Source of the DNA: JAADHI01 sp964451325
Lineage (GTDB): Bacteria; Nitrospirota; Nitrospiria; SBBL01; JAADHI01
Length of the DNA: 64,000 bases
Assembly: GCA_964451325.1 (NCBI GenBank)
Contig: CAYVHO010000003.1
Coordinates: forward strand, 1 to 64,000
Direction: 5' to 3'
Positions 1 to 6,940 of this stretch are shown here, in pieces (the first letter of the stretch is position 1; each line of letters opens with the position of its first letter). The notes under the pieces are model-generated. The model was not told where the DNA came from, did not search any database, and saw only the letters and a program-made list of their open reading frames with translations. The translations under genes and the position numbers were made by a program.

Positions 1-1
1 C

Positions 2-288
2 GAAGAAAGAACCGGAAAAACCGGTAAAACAATCCTTAGCAACATCACCGACAATAAACTCATGGGGTCAGATACCGTCTCCTTAAAAAATAGACAGCGA
101 AGCAGGGCGGGGCATCTACTCAAAGCGCATGGGCCTCATAGAACCCGTCTTTGCCAATATTAAGAAGCACGCCGAGGCTCGATCGTTTCAGTTTACGAGG
201 CAAAATCAAAGTCAACACGCAATGGCTGCTCTACTGCATCACGCACAACATCCGTAAAATCCAAAAATACGGCCTTCGAGCCGCGTAA
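2..288 (+). pseudogene. IS1182-type transposase remnant (decayed)
   Basis: Only scraps of a DDE transposase remain. The first frame (from base 2) reads a SNITDN block typical of the middle of IS1182-family transposases, then breaks. From about 114 another frame reads YSKRMGLIEPVFANIKKH. After a further shift near 165 a third frame reads LDRFSLRGKIKVNTQWLLYC and NIRKIQKYG, ending at TAA 286-288. These are the conserved C-terminal blocks of the family. The catalytic core between the first and second piece is deleted and there are at least two frame changes, so it cannot make a transposase. No terminal inverted repeat was found. The window starts inside the remnant, so its left end is unknown. 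Confidence 0.7.
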
Positions 289-394
289 AGGGAAAAACAA
301 AGAATACGAGAGCTATAGATGGCATTTTTCTACAGCCTCGTTATGCCTCGGGATGAACACTTGATGTTAATATCGGAATCCCTTACTATTTTTT

Positions 395-676
395 ATGATA
401 AAGTCCTTTGGAAACAAGAACACCGAAAGGATCTTTAAGCGGTTTCGCGTTAAGGATATTTCACTTTCTCTTCAGAAACTGCTGCAACGCAAATTAGATT
501 TACTTGATGGTTCAGAGTTAATCACAGATCTTCGCTGTCCCCCAGGAAATTGTCTTGAAAAGCTTCATGAGAGCCGAAAGGGACAATATAGCATTCGGGT
601 TAATAGACAATGGCGAATTTGTTTCCGCTGGAAAACAGGAAATGCTTACAACATCGAGTTTGTTGATTATCATTGA
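395..676 (+). CDS. higB: HigB/RelE-family mRNA interferase toxin
   Basis: 93 residues, the usual size for HigB-type toxins. The family cleaves mRNA at the ribosome and is held inactive by its HigA partner. Family features seen are the N-terminal MIKSF..K.TE..F block, the central DLRCPPGN segment, and the C-terminal GQYSIRVNRQWRICFRW strand region, where the basic residues and the WRICF motif are diagnostic of the plasmid-maintenance killer family. The stop is 6 nt before the start of the HTH antitoxin gene, giving the toxin-first order characteristic of higBA. The pair sits beside a transposase remnant, so it was probably acquired horizontally. All landmarks are intact and it is probably functional. 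Confidence 0.9.
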   Translation: MIKSFGNKNTERIFKRFRVKDISLSLQKLLQRKLDLLDGSELITDLRCPPGNCLEKLHESRKGQYSIRVNRQWRICFRWKTGNAYNIEFVDYH

Positions 677-682
677 GGAACG

Positions 683-991
683 ATGATGCTTGAAAAACGA
701 TTAGCACCCATTCATCCTGGGGAAATTTTGTTGGAAGAATTCTTAAAACCGATGGGCATTAGCCAATATCGTCTTGCAAAATCTACGAATGTTTCGGCCA
801 GACGAATTAATGAAATTGTCCATTGTACCCGAGCGATCACCGCAAATACGGCACTTCGCCTGTCCAAGTTTTTTGGCACATCTGACCGGTTTTGGCTAAA
901 TCTTCAAACGAGGTATAATCTTGAGGTCGAAAAGGATAAGCTGGGTTCGCGACTCGAAAGGGAAGTAGAAACCCTTAAACAGGCCAGTTGA
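683..991 (+). CDS. higA: HigA-family XRE antitoxin
   Basis: 102 residues. The start MMLEKRLAPIHPGEILLEEF carries the HPGEIL signature of HigA antitoxins. A five-helix XRE DNA-binding domain follows at about residues 20-75 (GISQYRLAKSTNVSARRINE, then the A-L-R-L-S-K-F helix). The protein binds and neutralises HigB and, with it, usually represses the shared promoter upstream of higB. It is separated from higB by 6 nt and is therefore cotranscribed. The C-terminal 25 residues are charged and probably contact the toxin, as in other HigA proteins. Confidence 0.9.
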   Translation: MMLEKRLAPIHPGEILLEEFLKPMGISQYRLAKSTNVSARRINEIVHCTRAITANTALRLSKFFGTSDRFWLNLQTRYNLEVEKDKLGSRLEREVETLKQAS

Positions 992-995
992 CTAC

Positions 996-1142
996 ATGGA
1001 AATATCCCATACTCAGACTATATATGCCTATGATGGCTATCTTGTGCAATGTGCGCAACAAACAAGTACATCCTTGCTCACATTAGACAAGAAGTTGAGA
1101 CTTATCGCTGAAAAAATGGGTGTGGATATATTGGAGGTTTAA
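996..1142 (+). pseudogene. C-terminal fragment of a PIN-domain (VapC-like) toxin
   Basis: A 48-codon frame encodes the last third of a PIN ribonuclease: AYDGYLVQCAQQTSTSLLTL, then DKKL and a VDILEV end. In full PIN toxins this part holds the third and fourth acidic residues (A.DAY...A....LLT.D..L). The first acidic motif and the N-terminal fold are missing: a TAG at 966-968 closes the frame and higA occupies the upstream DNA. The piece is probably the relic of a toxin once paired with the antitoxin just downstream, truncated when the higBA module or the deletion arrived. It might still be translated, but it should have no nuclease activity. Confidence 0.6.
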
Positions 1143-1143
1143 G

Positions 1144-1371
1144 ATGAAAGAATATAGTTTTACTGAAGCACGGCAACACTTTGCATCTATTTTGGATGAG
1201 GCTAAAAAGGAGGGCCTCGTTTGCATTAAAAAAAGAGATGGTGAGTCATTTTATATAAAACCAGTTGCACCGAAAAAATCACCACTTGATGTTAAAGGCG
1301 TTCATTTAGGTATAAATGCATCAGAAATTGTGGACGTCATTAGGAAAGGGAGAGAGCGAAAAGACCACTAA
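1144..1371 (+). CDS. Phd/YefM-type antitoxin, orphan
   Basis: 75 residues. MKEYSFTEARQHFASILDEA followed by a K.R.GESFYIKP stretch matches the prevent-host-death fold, in which a short beta strand, the EAR.hF..ll..a helix and a small beta sheet form the operator-binding dimer. ATG 1144 is preferred over an upstream ATG at 1120 because GGAGG (1133-1137) lies 6 nt before it and the family starts at this residue. The C-terminal half (SPLDVKGVHLGINASEIVDV) is the toxin-contact tail. No intact toxin follows; the only PIN toxin nearby is the fragment ending 1 nt upstream. It is therefore an orphan antitoxin or part of a broken module. Confidence 0.75.
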   Translation: MKEYSFTEARQHFASILDEAKKEGLVCIKKRDGESFYIKPVAPKKSPLDVKGVHLGINASEIVDVIRKGRERKDH

Positions 1372-1428
1372 CCAATAAGGTTAGAGGAAATATTGGCCTT
1401 GATTCACACAACATTCGGAGTCTAATTC

Positions 1429-2847
1429 GTGTCCTTTTCTTTTCAAGCCGTCTTTCTTTGGACGGATCGTTTAATCTACCTCCTGCTCTTCCTGGTCATC
1501 GGTCTGATTTTTTATATCTCACGCCATGAACATTTATTTGCGCCCTGGCGGCAGATTCGGCGGCGTCCCCTCGCGATGTCGGCGCTGGTGGTGCTTTTGT
1601 TTTATATCGGTATCGGGCTCTTGGATTCGGTGCATTTTAGAAAATCTTTGCCAACGACAGACACAGGGCAAGAAATACAATATGACCCGGAAGTGTTGTC
1701 TCTCCTGGATGTGCTGCTCGGACGGCTTAAAAACAATGTAGAGCGGACTTACTCTGCGCCTTTTGCAACACAAGCCTTTAGCAAGGAAATGATTGAAGCC
1801 GCCGATGGCTCCCAGCATCGGGCGTATCCGCGTCTAAAGTTTGGCGGCGCCCACCTTGAAACACCCGCAACAGAACGCACGGCAGACCTGCTTTCTATCA
1901 TCGGCACACGTCTTTTTTCGGGGCTTTTGATCTGGGGTCTTATTTTAATGCTGTTTGTGTTGGTCTTAAGTCAGCGGCATCAAAAATCCTTTGGGGCAAT
2001 GGCGCGGGCAATCTGGCGGGGCGAAACAGAAACGGCCTGGCGATCCATCCTTTCTACTTCAGGGGTTCTTTTTCTGATTGTGGGTGTGCTTGCCCCCCTG
2101 AGTGTTAAATATCATCTCTTTGGCACAGACAAAGTGGGGCAGGATGTGCTTTATTTGGCCCTAAAAGGCATCCGAACAGGACTGGTGATTGGCACCCTCA
2201 CGACTTTGGTGATGTTGCCTTTTGGTATTTTTCTTGGGATCGCTGCGGGTTATTTTAGAGGAAAGATTGACGATGCCATTCAATACCTCTACACGACACT
2301 CAGCTCTGTTCCAGGGGTGCTTTTGATTGCCTCTGCTGTGCTCATCCTGCAAATCTATATGGATAAAAATGCAGAATCTTTTGCGAGCATTACAGAGCGT
2401 GCGGATATTCGCCTGATGTTTCTGTGTTTGATTTTAGGGCTGACGGGTTGGATCGGGCTTTGTCGCCTGCTGCGTGGAGAGACCCTGAAGCTCCGTGAAA
2501 TGGAGTATGTGCAAGCGGCAAGGGCGCTCGGCGTGGGGCCGGGCCGTATTATCACGCATCATATTTTGCCCAATGTGATGCATATCGTGCTGATTGCCCT
2601 GGTCTTGGATTTCAGTGGCCTTGTCCTGGCCGAGGCGGTCTTGTCTTATGTGGGTGTGGGGGTGGACCCCGCCATGATTTCCTGGGGCAATATGATCAAT
2701 AGTGCACGTCTTGAGCTTGCGCGTGAACCCGTGGTTTGGTGGTCTTTGAGTGCCGCTTTTCTATTTATGTTTCTGTTGGTGCTTTCGGCGAATATCTTTT
2801 CCGATGCAGTGCGGGATGCCTTTGATCCCAGGCTTCGAGGACGATAG
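1429..2847 (+). CDS. Peptide/nickel-type ABC transporter permease (DppC-like, long form)
   Basis: 472 residues, longer than usual DppC (about 300) because of an N-terminal extension with two extra membrane segments (about 10-30 and 48-66) and a periplasmic stretch before the core. The binding-protein-dependent permease domain spans about 235-465. The EAA loop (AARALGVGPGRIITHHILPN, about 362-382) contacts the ATPase. The core opens with GTDKVGQDVLYLALKGIRTG, typical of OppC/DppC. The GTG start at 1429 has GGAG at 1417-1420. Together with the fused ATPase at 3483 it forms half of a peptide-class importer. The other permease and a binding protein lie 15 kb away, at 16847-19966, and probably belong to the same transporter. 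The exact substrate is unknown. Confidence 0.85.
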   Translation: MSFSFQAVFLWTDRLIYLLLFLVIGLIFYISRHEHLFAPWRQIRRRPLAMSALVVLLFYIGIGLLDSVHFRKSLPTTDTGQEIQYDPEVLSLLDVLLGRLKNNVERTYSAPFATQAFSKEMIEAADGSQHRAYPRLKFGGAHLETPATERTADLLSIIGTRLFSGLLIWGLILMLFVLVLSQRHQKSFGAMARAIWRGETETAWRSILSTSGVLFLIVGVLAPLSVKYHLFGTDKVGQDVLYLALKGIRTGLVIGTLTTLVMLPFGIFLGIAAGYFRGKIDDAIQYLYTTLSSVPGVLLIASAVLILQIYMDKNAESFASITERADIRLMFLCLILGLTGWIGLCRLLRGETLKLREMEYVQAARALGVGPGRIITHHILPNVMHIVLIALVLDFSGLVLAEAVLSYVGVGVDPAMISWGNMINSARLELAREPVVWWSLSAAFLFMFLLVLSANIFSDAVRDAFDPRLRGR

Positions 2848-2853
2848 GGAAAA

Positions 2854-3273
2854 ATGAAAATGACCTGGGTGTCACTTTCTCTTTTAGCAGGTTTATCTTT
2901 GGCGGTGCATTCCTTGGCGATGGCAAAATTGACCAAAAACGGTCTTGAGCTCGGCAGAATTAACCTAAATGTCTTTTTTCTGGTGTTTATTTTTGTCGCC
3001 CTACAACAAATTTTTTCGGGAAATGGCTACAAACTCCCTGCTTCACAATTGATCTATGTGCTCATCGCGGCAATCGGTGCGTTTGCGATTATTCATTTTT
3101 CACTGATGGCGATTGCAATCGCCCCCAACCCCGGTTATGTGAGCGGTTTAACCAGCCTCAGCGTGGTGGTCATCGCCATTACCTCTATTTTTCTATTTGA
3201 CGCGCACTTTAGCCTCTCAAAGTTTTTAGGAATTATCCTGTGTTTATTTGGAGTTTATCTGATCGGGAGGTAG
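2854..3273 (+). CDS. EamA-like half-size DMT transporter
   Basis: 139 residues, almost all hydrophobic, with four or five predicted membrane helices (about 1-20, 30-50, 60-85, 90-110, 118-138). That is one EamA repeat, half of a full ten-helix drug/metabolite transporter. The LTSLSVVVIAITSIFLFDAH stretch and the C-terminal LGIILCLFGVYLIGR helix are the recognisable EamA pieces. Half-size members work as homo- or heterodimers. It starts 6 nt after the upstream permease gene and is probably cotranscribed, though no functional link to peptide uptake is evident. No substrate can be assigned. Confidence 0.75.
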   Translation: MKMTWVSLSLLAGLSLAVHSLAMAKLTKNGLELGRINLNVFFLVFIFVALQQIFSGNGYKLPASQLIYVLIAAIGAFAIIHFSLMAIAIAPNPGYVSGLTSLSVVVIAITSIFLFDAHFSLSKFLGIILCLFGVYLIGR

Positions 3274-3482
3274 GAACCCGTCCATAAAAAAACCAATCGA
3301 ATCCCTTTCAAAATGGGCATGTTATTTCAAAAAATGATTTTTAGCTTCCCGAAATGCATTCCGGCTTTTTCAAAAATCCAATGAATCCATAAAAAAAAAG
3401 ATTACAGACATTCAAAATTATGAGATTATTCCGCTCAGGTGAATGTTTTTTATTGCGATCAAAATAGGTCTCTGAAATTATA

Positions 3483-5492
3483 ATGCTTCAAAACCTGCTT
3501 CAGATTAAAAATCTCAAAACCCGTTTTTCGACAGACGATGGCGTTGTCAATGCCGTTGATGGTGTCTCCTTTGATATCCCACGCGGAAAAACCTTTGCGT
3601 TGGTCGGAGAATCGGGATGTGGAAAATCTATGACCGCGCTCTCCATTATGAAACTTGTGCCACAGCCTGCAGGCAAAATTGTTGATGGACAAATTTTACT
3701 CGACGGAGAAGATCTGTGTCAGATGCCTGAAGTCGCAATGCGGATCTTACGTGGCAATCGGATTTCGATGATTTTTCAGGAACCGATGACGAGCCTCAAT
3801 CCGGTTATGAACATCGGGGATCAAATCCGTGAAACCCTCGAATACCATTTAAGGCTCAACAAAAAAGCCGCTAAAACCCGTGCAATTGAATTACTTGATC
3901 TGGTGGGCATTCCCGACCCTGGGCTACGCTACAGTGAATACCCCCATCAGATTTCAGGCGGGATGAAACAGCGGGTCATGATTGCAATGGCTTTATCCGG
4001 CGAACCCGATTTATTGATTGCGGATGAGCCAACGACGGCCCTGGATGTCACCATTCAAGCGCAAATCCTGGATCTACTGAGAAAGCTACAACAGGAACAG
4101 GGTATGGCGATTTTATTGATCACTCACGATTTGGGTATTGTGGCAGAAATGGCCGATGAGGTGGCGGTCATGTATGCGGGAGAGATTGTAGAGCGGGCAG
4201 CGCGTGCGGCTTTTTTTGCTGCCCCCCAACATCCCTATTCTCAAAAACTACTGAATTCTCTCCCGGGGAAAAAGAAACGCGGAGAGACATTGGAGGTTAT
4301 TCGTGGAACCGTTCCCCCCTTAAATCGCCCATTTACCCATTGCCGTTTTGTCAACCGCTGTGACAGTGCCTGGGAACTTTGCGAAAAATCAGTCCCCTCA
4401 TGGACGCCTTCAGAGACGGGAGGCATACGCTGTCATTTAGAGCAATTCCCGGAAAGACGGATAGAGCTCATACATCAATCCGAGGAGATTCCAAATATCG
4501 GAGAATTTACACCGCGAGAAGGGGCGCTCTTGCAAATCTCAGATCTTAAGGTCCATTTCCCCATCCAAAAAGGCTTTTTCAAACGCGTTGTGGGACATGT
4601 CAAGGCCGTAGATGGCGTTTCACTTCAAGTCAATTCCGGCCGCACGGTCGCTTTGGTTGGGGAATCAGGCTGCGGAAAAACAACAACGGGCAAGGCCATC
4701 CTTCAATTGATTCCACAGAGTCATGGAGAAATCTTATTTGAAGATGAAGATTTGTCCCGCCTTTCCAGCGCGGCGCTGCGCTTAAAACGGCGCGATTTTC
4801 AAATTATTTTCCAAGACCCTTATTCTTCACTCAACCCGCGAATGCTGGTGGGCGATATCATCAAAGAAGGCGTCAAGGCCTTAAAAATTGAAGTGGGTAA
4901 CAGCAAAGACGAAAAATGGCTGGATGAACTATTGGCACAGGTGGGTTTGCCCGCAGATGCTAAACACCGTTATCCGCATGAGTTTTCGGGGGGGCAGCGA
5001 CAACGAATCTGCATCGCCCGCGTCCTTGCAGTACGCCCCAAGCTCATTGTCTGTGATGAACCCACGAGTGCGCTGGACGTTTCGGTTCAGGCGCAAGTCT
5101 TAAACCTCCTCAAAACATTACAATCAACTTATGGTTTAGCCTATCTTTTTATCACCCACGATCTCTCTGTGGTGGATTATTTCGCGCATGAAGTCGCCGT
5201 AATGTACCTGGGTCGTATCGTAGAATACGGCACGGTGGAGGCTGTTTTAAGCACACCAAAACACCCCTATACCCGCGCCCTGCTTTCGGCGGTTCCCCAG
5301 GTCGATCCCGAAAAAAAACGACTGATTATCCGTATTGAAGGTGATTTACCCTCTCCCATCAATCCCCCTCAAGGCTGTTTTTTTCATCCGCGCTGTCCGC
5401 AGGTCATGCCGATCTGCCGCGAAGAATACCCAGAAACGACCACAATCAACAAAAACCAAAAAACCAACTGTTTTATCTATACGGGGTCTTGA
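3483..5492 (+). CDS. Fused double ATPase of a peptide-type ABC transporter (DppD-DppF fusion)
   Basis: 669 residues holding two complete ABC ATPases. The first (about 5-325) has Walker A GESGCGKS, signature ISGGMKQR and Walker B LLIADEPTT. The second (about 345-665) has GESGCGKT, FSGGQRQR and LIVCDEPTS. Both end in the oligopeptide-transporter C-terminal extension with clustered cysteines (CRFVNRCD..WELCE and CFFHPRCPQVMPICRE), which in DppD/OppD carry an iron-sulfur cluster. The layout matches GsiA/YejF-type energisers. It would power the permease at 1429 and the permease/binding protein pair at 16847-19966. The 209 nt before it are AT-rich and hold no gene. Confidence 0.92.
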   Translation: MLQNLLQIKNLKTRFSTDDGVVNAVDGVSFDIPRGKTFALVGESGCGKSMTALSIMKLVPQPAGKIVDGQILLDGEDLCQMPEVAMRILRGNRISMIFQEPMTSLNPVMNIGDQIRETLEYHLRLNKKAAKTRAIELLDLVGIPDPGLRYSEYPHQISGGMKQRVMIAMALSGEPDLLIADEPTTALDVTIQAQILDLLRKLQQEQGMAILLITHDLGIVAEMADEVAVMYAGEIVERAARAAFFAAPQHPYSQKLLNSLPGKKKRGETLEVIRGTVPPLNRPFTHCRFVNRCDSAWELCEKSVPSWTPSETGGIRCHLEQFPERRIELIHQSEEIPNIGEFTPREGALLQISDLKVHFPIQKGFFKRVVGHVKAVDGVSLQVNSGRTVALVGESGCGKTTTGKAILQLIPQSHGEILFEDEDLSRLSSAALRLKRRDFQIIFQDPYSSLNPRMLVGDIIKEGVKALKIEVGNSKDEKWLDELLAQVGLPADAKHRYPHEFSGGQRQRICIARVLAVRPKLIVCDEPTSALDVSVQAQVLNLLKTLQSTYGLAYLFITHDLSVVDYFAHEVAVMYLGRIVEYGTVEAVLSTPKHPYTRALLSAVPQVDPEKKRLIIRIEGDLPSPINPPQGCFFHPRCPQVMPICREEYPETTTINKNQKTNCFIYTGS

Positions 5493-5570
5493 CAGCCCCC
5501 GGGTAAATCAGAGCAAACCCAAAAGACCTCCCGCTTCCATTTCGTTTTATTTTGCATCTATTTTGTTCCA

Positions 5571-5611
5571 TGTTTCCAAATGAAACGCAAGATTTGTTTC
5601 ATTTGGAAACA
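5571..5611. promoter_or_regulatory. Double palindrome, candidate enhancer for a sigma-54 activator
   Basis: A perfect 16-bp inverted repeat, TGTTTCCAAATGAAAC (5571-5586) and GTTTCATTTGGAAACA (5596-5611), is separated by 9 bp. Each arm is itself a dyad, GTTTC-N5-GAAAC, so the element is two protein-binding-like sites with centres about 24 bp apart. It lies roughly 85-115 bp upstream of the sigma-54 promoter at 5675, the normal place for enhancer-binding activators. It is not followed by a U-tract, so a terminator for the ABC gene is less likely. The activator is not identified; PrsR, the usual partner of the nearby PrsK kinase, is one candidate. Confidence 0.6.
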
Positions 5612-5674
5612 AATTAATGACATTCAATCAAGTAAAATACTCCTATCCCTTTGATATTAAAGCATAAACTATTT

Positions 5675-5690
5675 TGGCACATTGATTGCT
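5675..5690 (+). promoter_or_regulatory. Sigma-54 (RpoN) -24/-12 promoter
   Basis: TGGCAC-N5-TTGCT (5675-5680 and 5686-5690) matches the sigma-54 consensus at every conserved position with exact spacing. Transcription should start near 5701, about 48 nt before the ATG at 5749. The leader carries AAGGAGG (about 5738-5744) as a strong ribosome-binding site for that gene. Confidence 0.8.
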
Positions 5691-5748
5691 TATTGGGAGA
5701 GTATTATTAACGATGAAATAAACACTGATTAAAAATAAGGAGGAAATT

Positions 5749-6006
5749 ATGATTCAACAAATTTTAGCCGTTGGTTTTGGCGTTCCCGCGGTGGCGCTTT
5801 TGACCTTGATCGCTTTTTTGTTCTTTAAAAATTTGCGTGCCGAACTGGGTCGCCCTTTTAAAGAGGTCACGACCGAATGGTTACGTTTCATGAGCCGCGG
5901 TATTCCGATTCCCACGGACTACAAAAGAATTGAAGCCCCCTACGCGGGCGAACCTGTGCTGACACAAGCGGAACTTCAGGTTGAAAACAAAACACGGGTT
6001 GGATAA
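5749..6006 (+). CDS. Small single-pass membrane protein, unknown function
   Basis: 85 residues, not recognised as any known family. Residues 8-27 (VGFGVPAVALLTLIAFLFF) form one membrane helix near the N-terminus. A basic/aromatic juxtamembrane stretch follows (KNLRAELGRPFKEVTTEWLR), then a proline-rich tail (GIPIPTDYKRIEAPYAGEPV) probably in the cytoplasm or periplasm. A strong Shine-Dalgarno (AAGGAGG) and a consensus sigma-54 promoter directly upstream argue strongly that it is real and conditionally expressed. It has no PEP-CTERM tail, so it is not an exosortase substrate even though the exosortase/PrsK genes lie 1-5 kb away. A terminal-inverted-repeat element begins 72 nt after its stop. 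Confidence 0.75.
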   Translation: MIQQILAVGFGVPAVALLTLIAFLFFKNLRAELGRPFKEVTTEWLRFMSRGIPIPTDYKRIEAPYAGEPVLTQAELQVENKTRVG

Positions 6007-6078
6007 TGGGATCAACAAGCACTTCATCCCAAAATCGCTGCTGTAAAGTATCCCAGGCGATGTCCAAATTTATTTCAA

Positions 6079-6219
6079 GAGGAAGCGCTGATTCAGTCTG
6101 TCTGGAATCGCGCACAGGAAACAGAGTCCATCACGGGCGTCAACCCCCCACAACCTCTGCTTTCTTGCGATAACATCGTTGGAACAATCTTTGATTCGAG
6201 ATTGAATCAGCGCTTCCTC
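6079..6219. repeat. MITE-like element, copy A
   Basis: A perfect 17-bp inverted repeat, GAGGAAGCGCTGATTCA (6079-6095) and TGAATCAGCGCTTCCTC (6203-6219), encloses about 107 bp with no convincing gene. The outer GGAAGCxCTGATT motif is shared with the elements at 20314 and 59287, although the interior differs. The inner flanks keep further partial symmetry (TCT, then GAATC). The rest of the gap to 6404 holds no gene; it contains only the leader of the nuclease-like gene. Confidence 0.6.
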
Positions 6220-6404
6220 AATTCACAAAGCAAAGCGGGTCTTTTTAATCTCTCACACGTCTTTATTTGTTCCTCCCTGCTTTCTCCTCTTTTCAAGATC
6301 ATGCACAATAGACTTGACCTAGGTCAAAAGAACCGCTATTTAAAGGATCGCTCGTTCAAAAATATCAACATCATAGGCCCAAGACTCCGCTGGGATTCAA
6401 ACAG

Positions 6405-6911
6405 ATGAACAAAATAAAACGTGTCCTGGCATGGGGATTTTTTTTCTTTCTTCTTCCGGTCTATCCAGCCACTGCAGACCCTGGCATTAGTTACTCCTTT
6501 ACGGGAACCGTTATGGAAGTGCTTGAGGGTGACCTGCTCGTTCTCCTGCACAAAGGGAAGTTTGCAAGGGTCCGTTTATCGGACATTGATTGCCCTGAAG
6601 AGGGACAGGCATTTTCAAGAGAATCGAAACAATTTGCAGCAATGATGGTTTTTTCAGGACCTGTTACCGTTCATGTCAAAGAATTGGATGCAAAAGGGCA
6701 GGCTGTTGGAGAAGTGGTGTTAATGGACAAGGGACTGAGTCTTAATCGCGAGCTGGTGAAAGCGGGTTTGGCCTGGTGGCAGTGGAAAGAAACGAACGAT
6801 ACGAGCTATGGAGATCTCGAAGAAGCTGCCCGTAAGATGAAGATTGGACTCTGGCAATCAGAAAATCCAATACCGCCTTGGGAATTTCACCTCAAAAAAG
6901 ACGGTCATTAA
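6405..6911 (+). CDS. Exported staphylococcal-nuclease-like protein, one catalytic Arg missing
   Basis: 168 residues. A signal peptide (about 1-24, KIKR then a phenylalanine-rich core, cleaved near ATA-DP) directs export. The rest is an SNase beta barrel. Known catalytic positions seen are D43 in VLEGD, and R57, D62 and E65 in VRLSDIDCPE, corresponding to D21, R35, D40 and E43 of the S. aureus enzyme. The second catalytic arginine (R87, normally D-x-YGR) is replaced: the segment reads DAKGQAVG with Q99. The later NRELVKAGLAWW and IGLWQSENPIPPWEF blocks are typical. It is a probable periplasmic or secreted nuclease relative, with activity doubtful because of the missing Arg. The next gene converges on it. 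Confidence 0.85.
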   Translation: MNKIKRVLAWGFFFFLLPVYPATADPGISYSFTGTVMEVLEGDLLVLLHKGKFARVRLSDIDCPEEGQAFSRESKQFAAMMVFSGPVTVHVKELDAKGQAVGEVVLMDKGLSLNRELVKAGLAWWQWKETNDTSYGDLEEAARKMKIGLWQSENPIPPWEFHLKKDGH

Positions 6912-6940
6912 AAAAAGTTTTTCTTTATACTCTACACTGA

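Noticed and set aside
61..90. GGGGTCAGATACCGTCTCC as a REP-associated motif
   Set aside because: It resembles words found near REP transposases, but a single short occurrence within a decayed transposase cannot support an element.
3274..3482. Small gene or regulatory RNA before the fused ATPase
   Set aside because: Only AT-rich DNA was seen, with no dyad, promoter of quality or frame with a ribosome site.
5571..5611. Intrinsic terminator of the ABC ATPase gene
   Set aside because: The dyad has no T-run after either arm and each arm is internally symmetric, which fits protein-binding sites better.
5888..6115. Minus-strand frame of 75 residues
   Set aside because: It covers the end of the sigma-54-controlled gene and part of the repeat, has no ribosome site and no recognisable domain.
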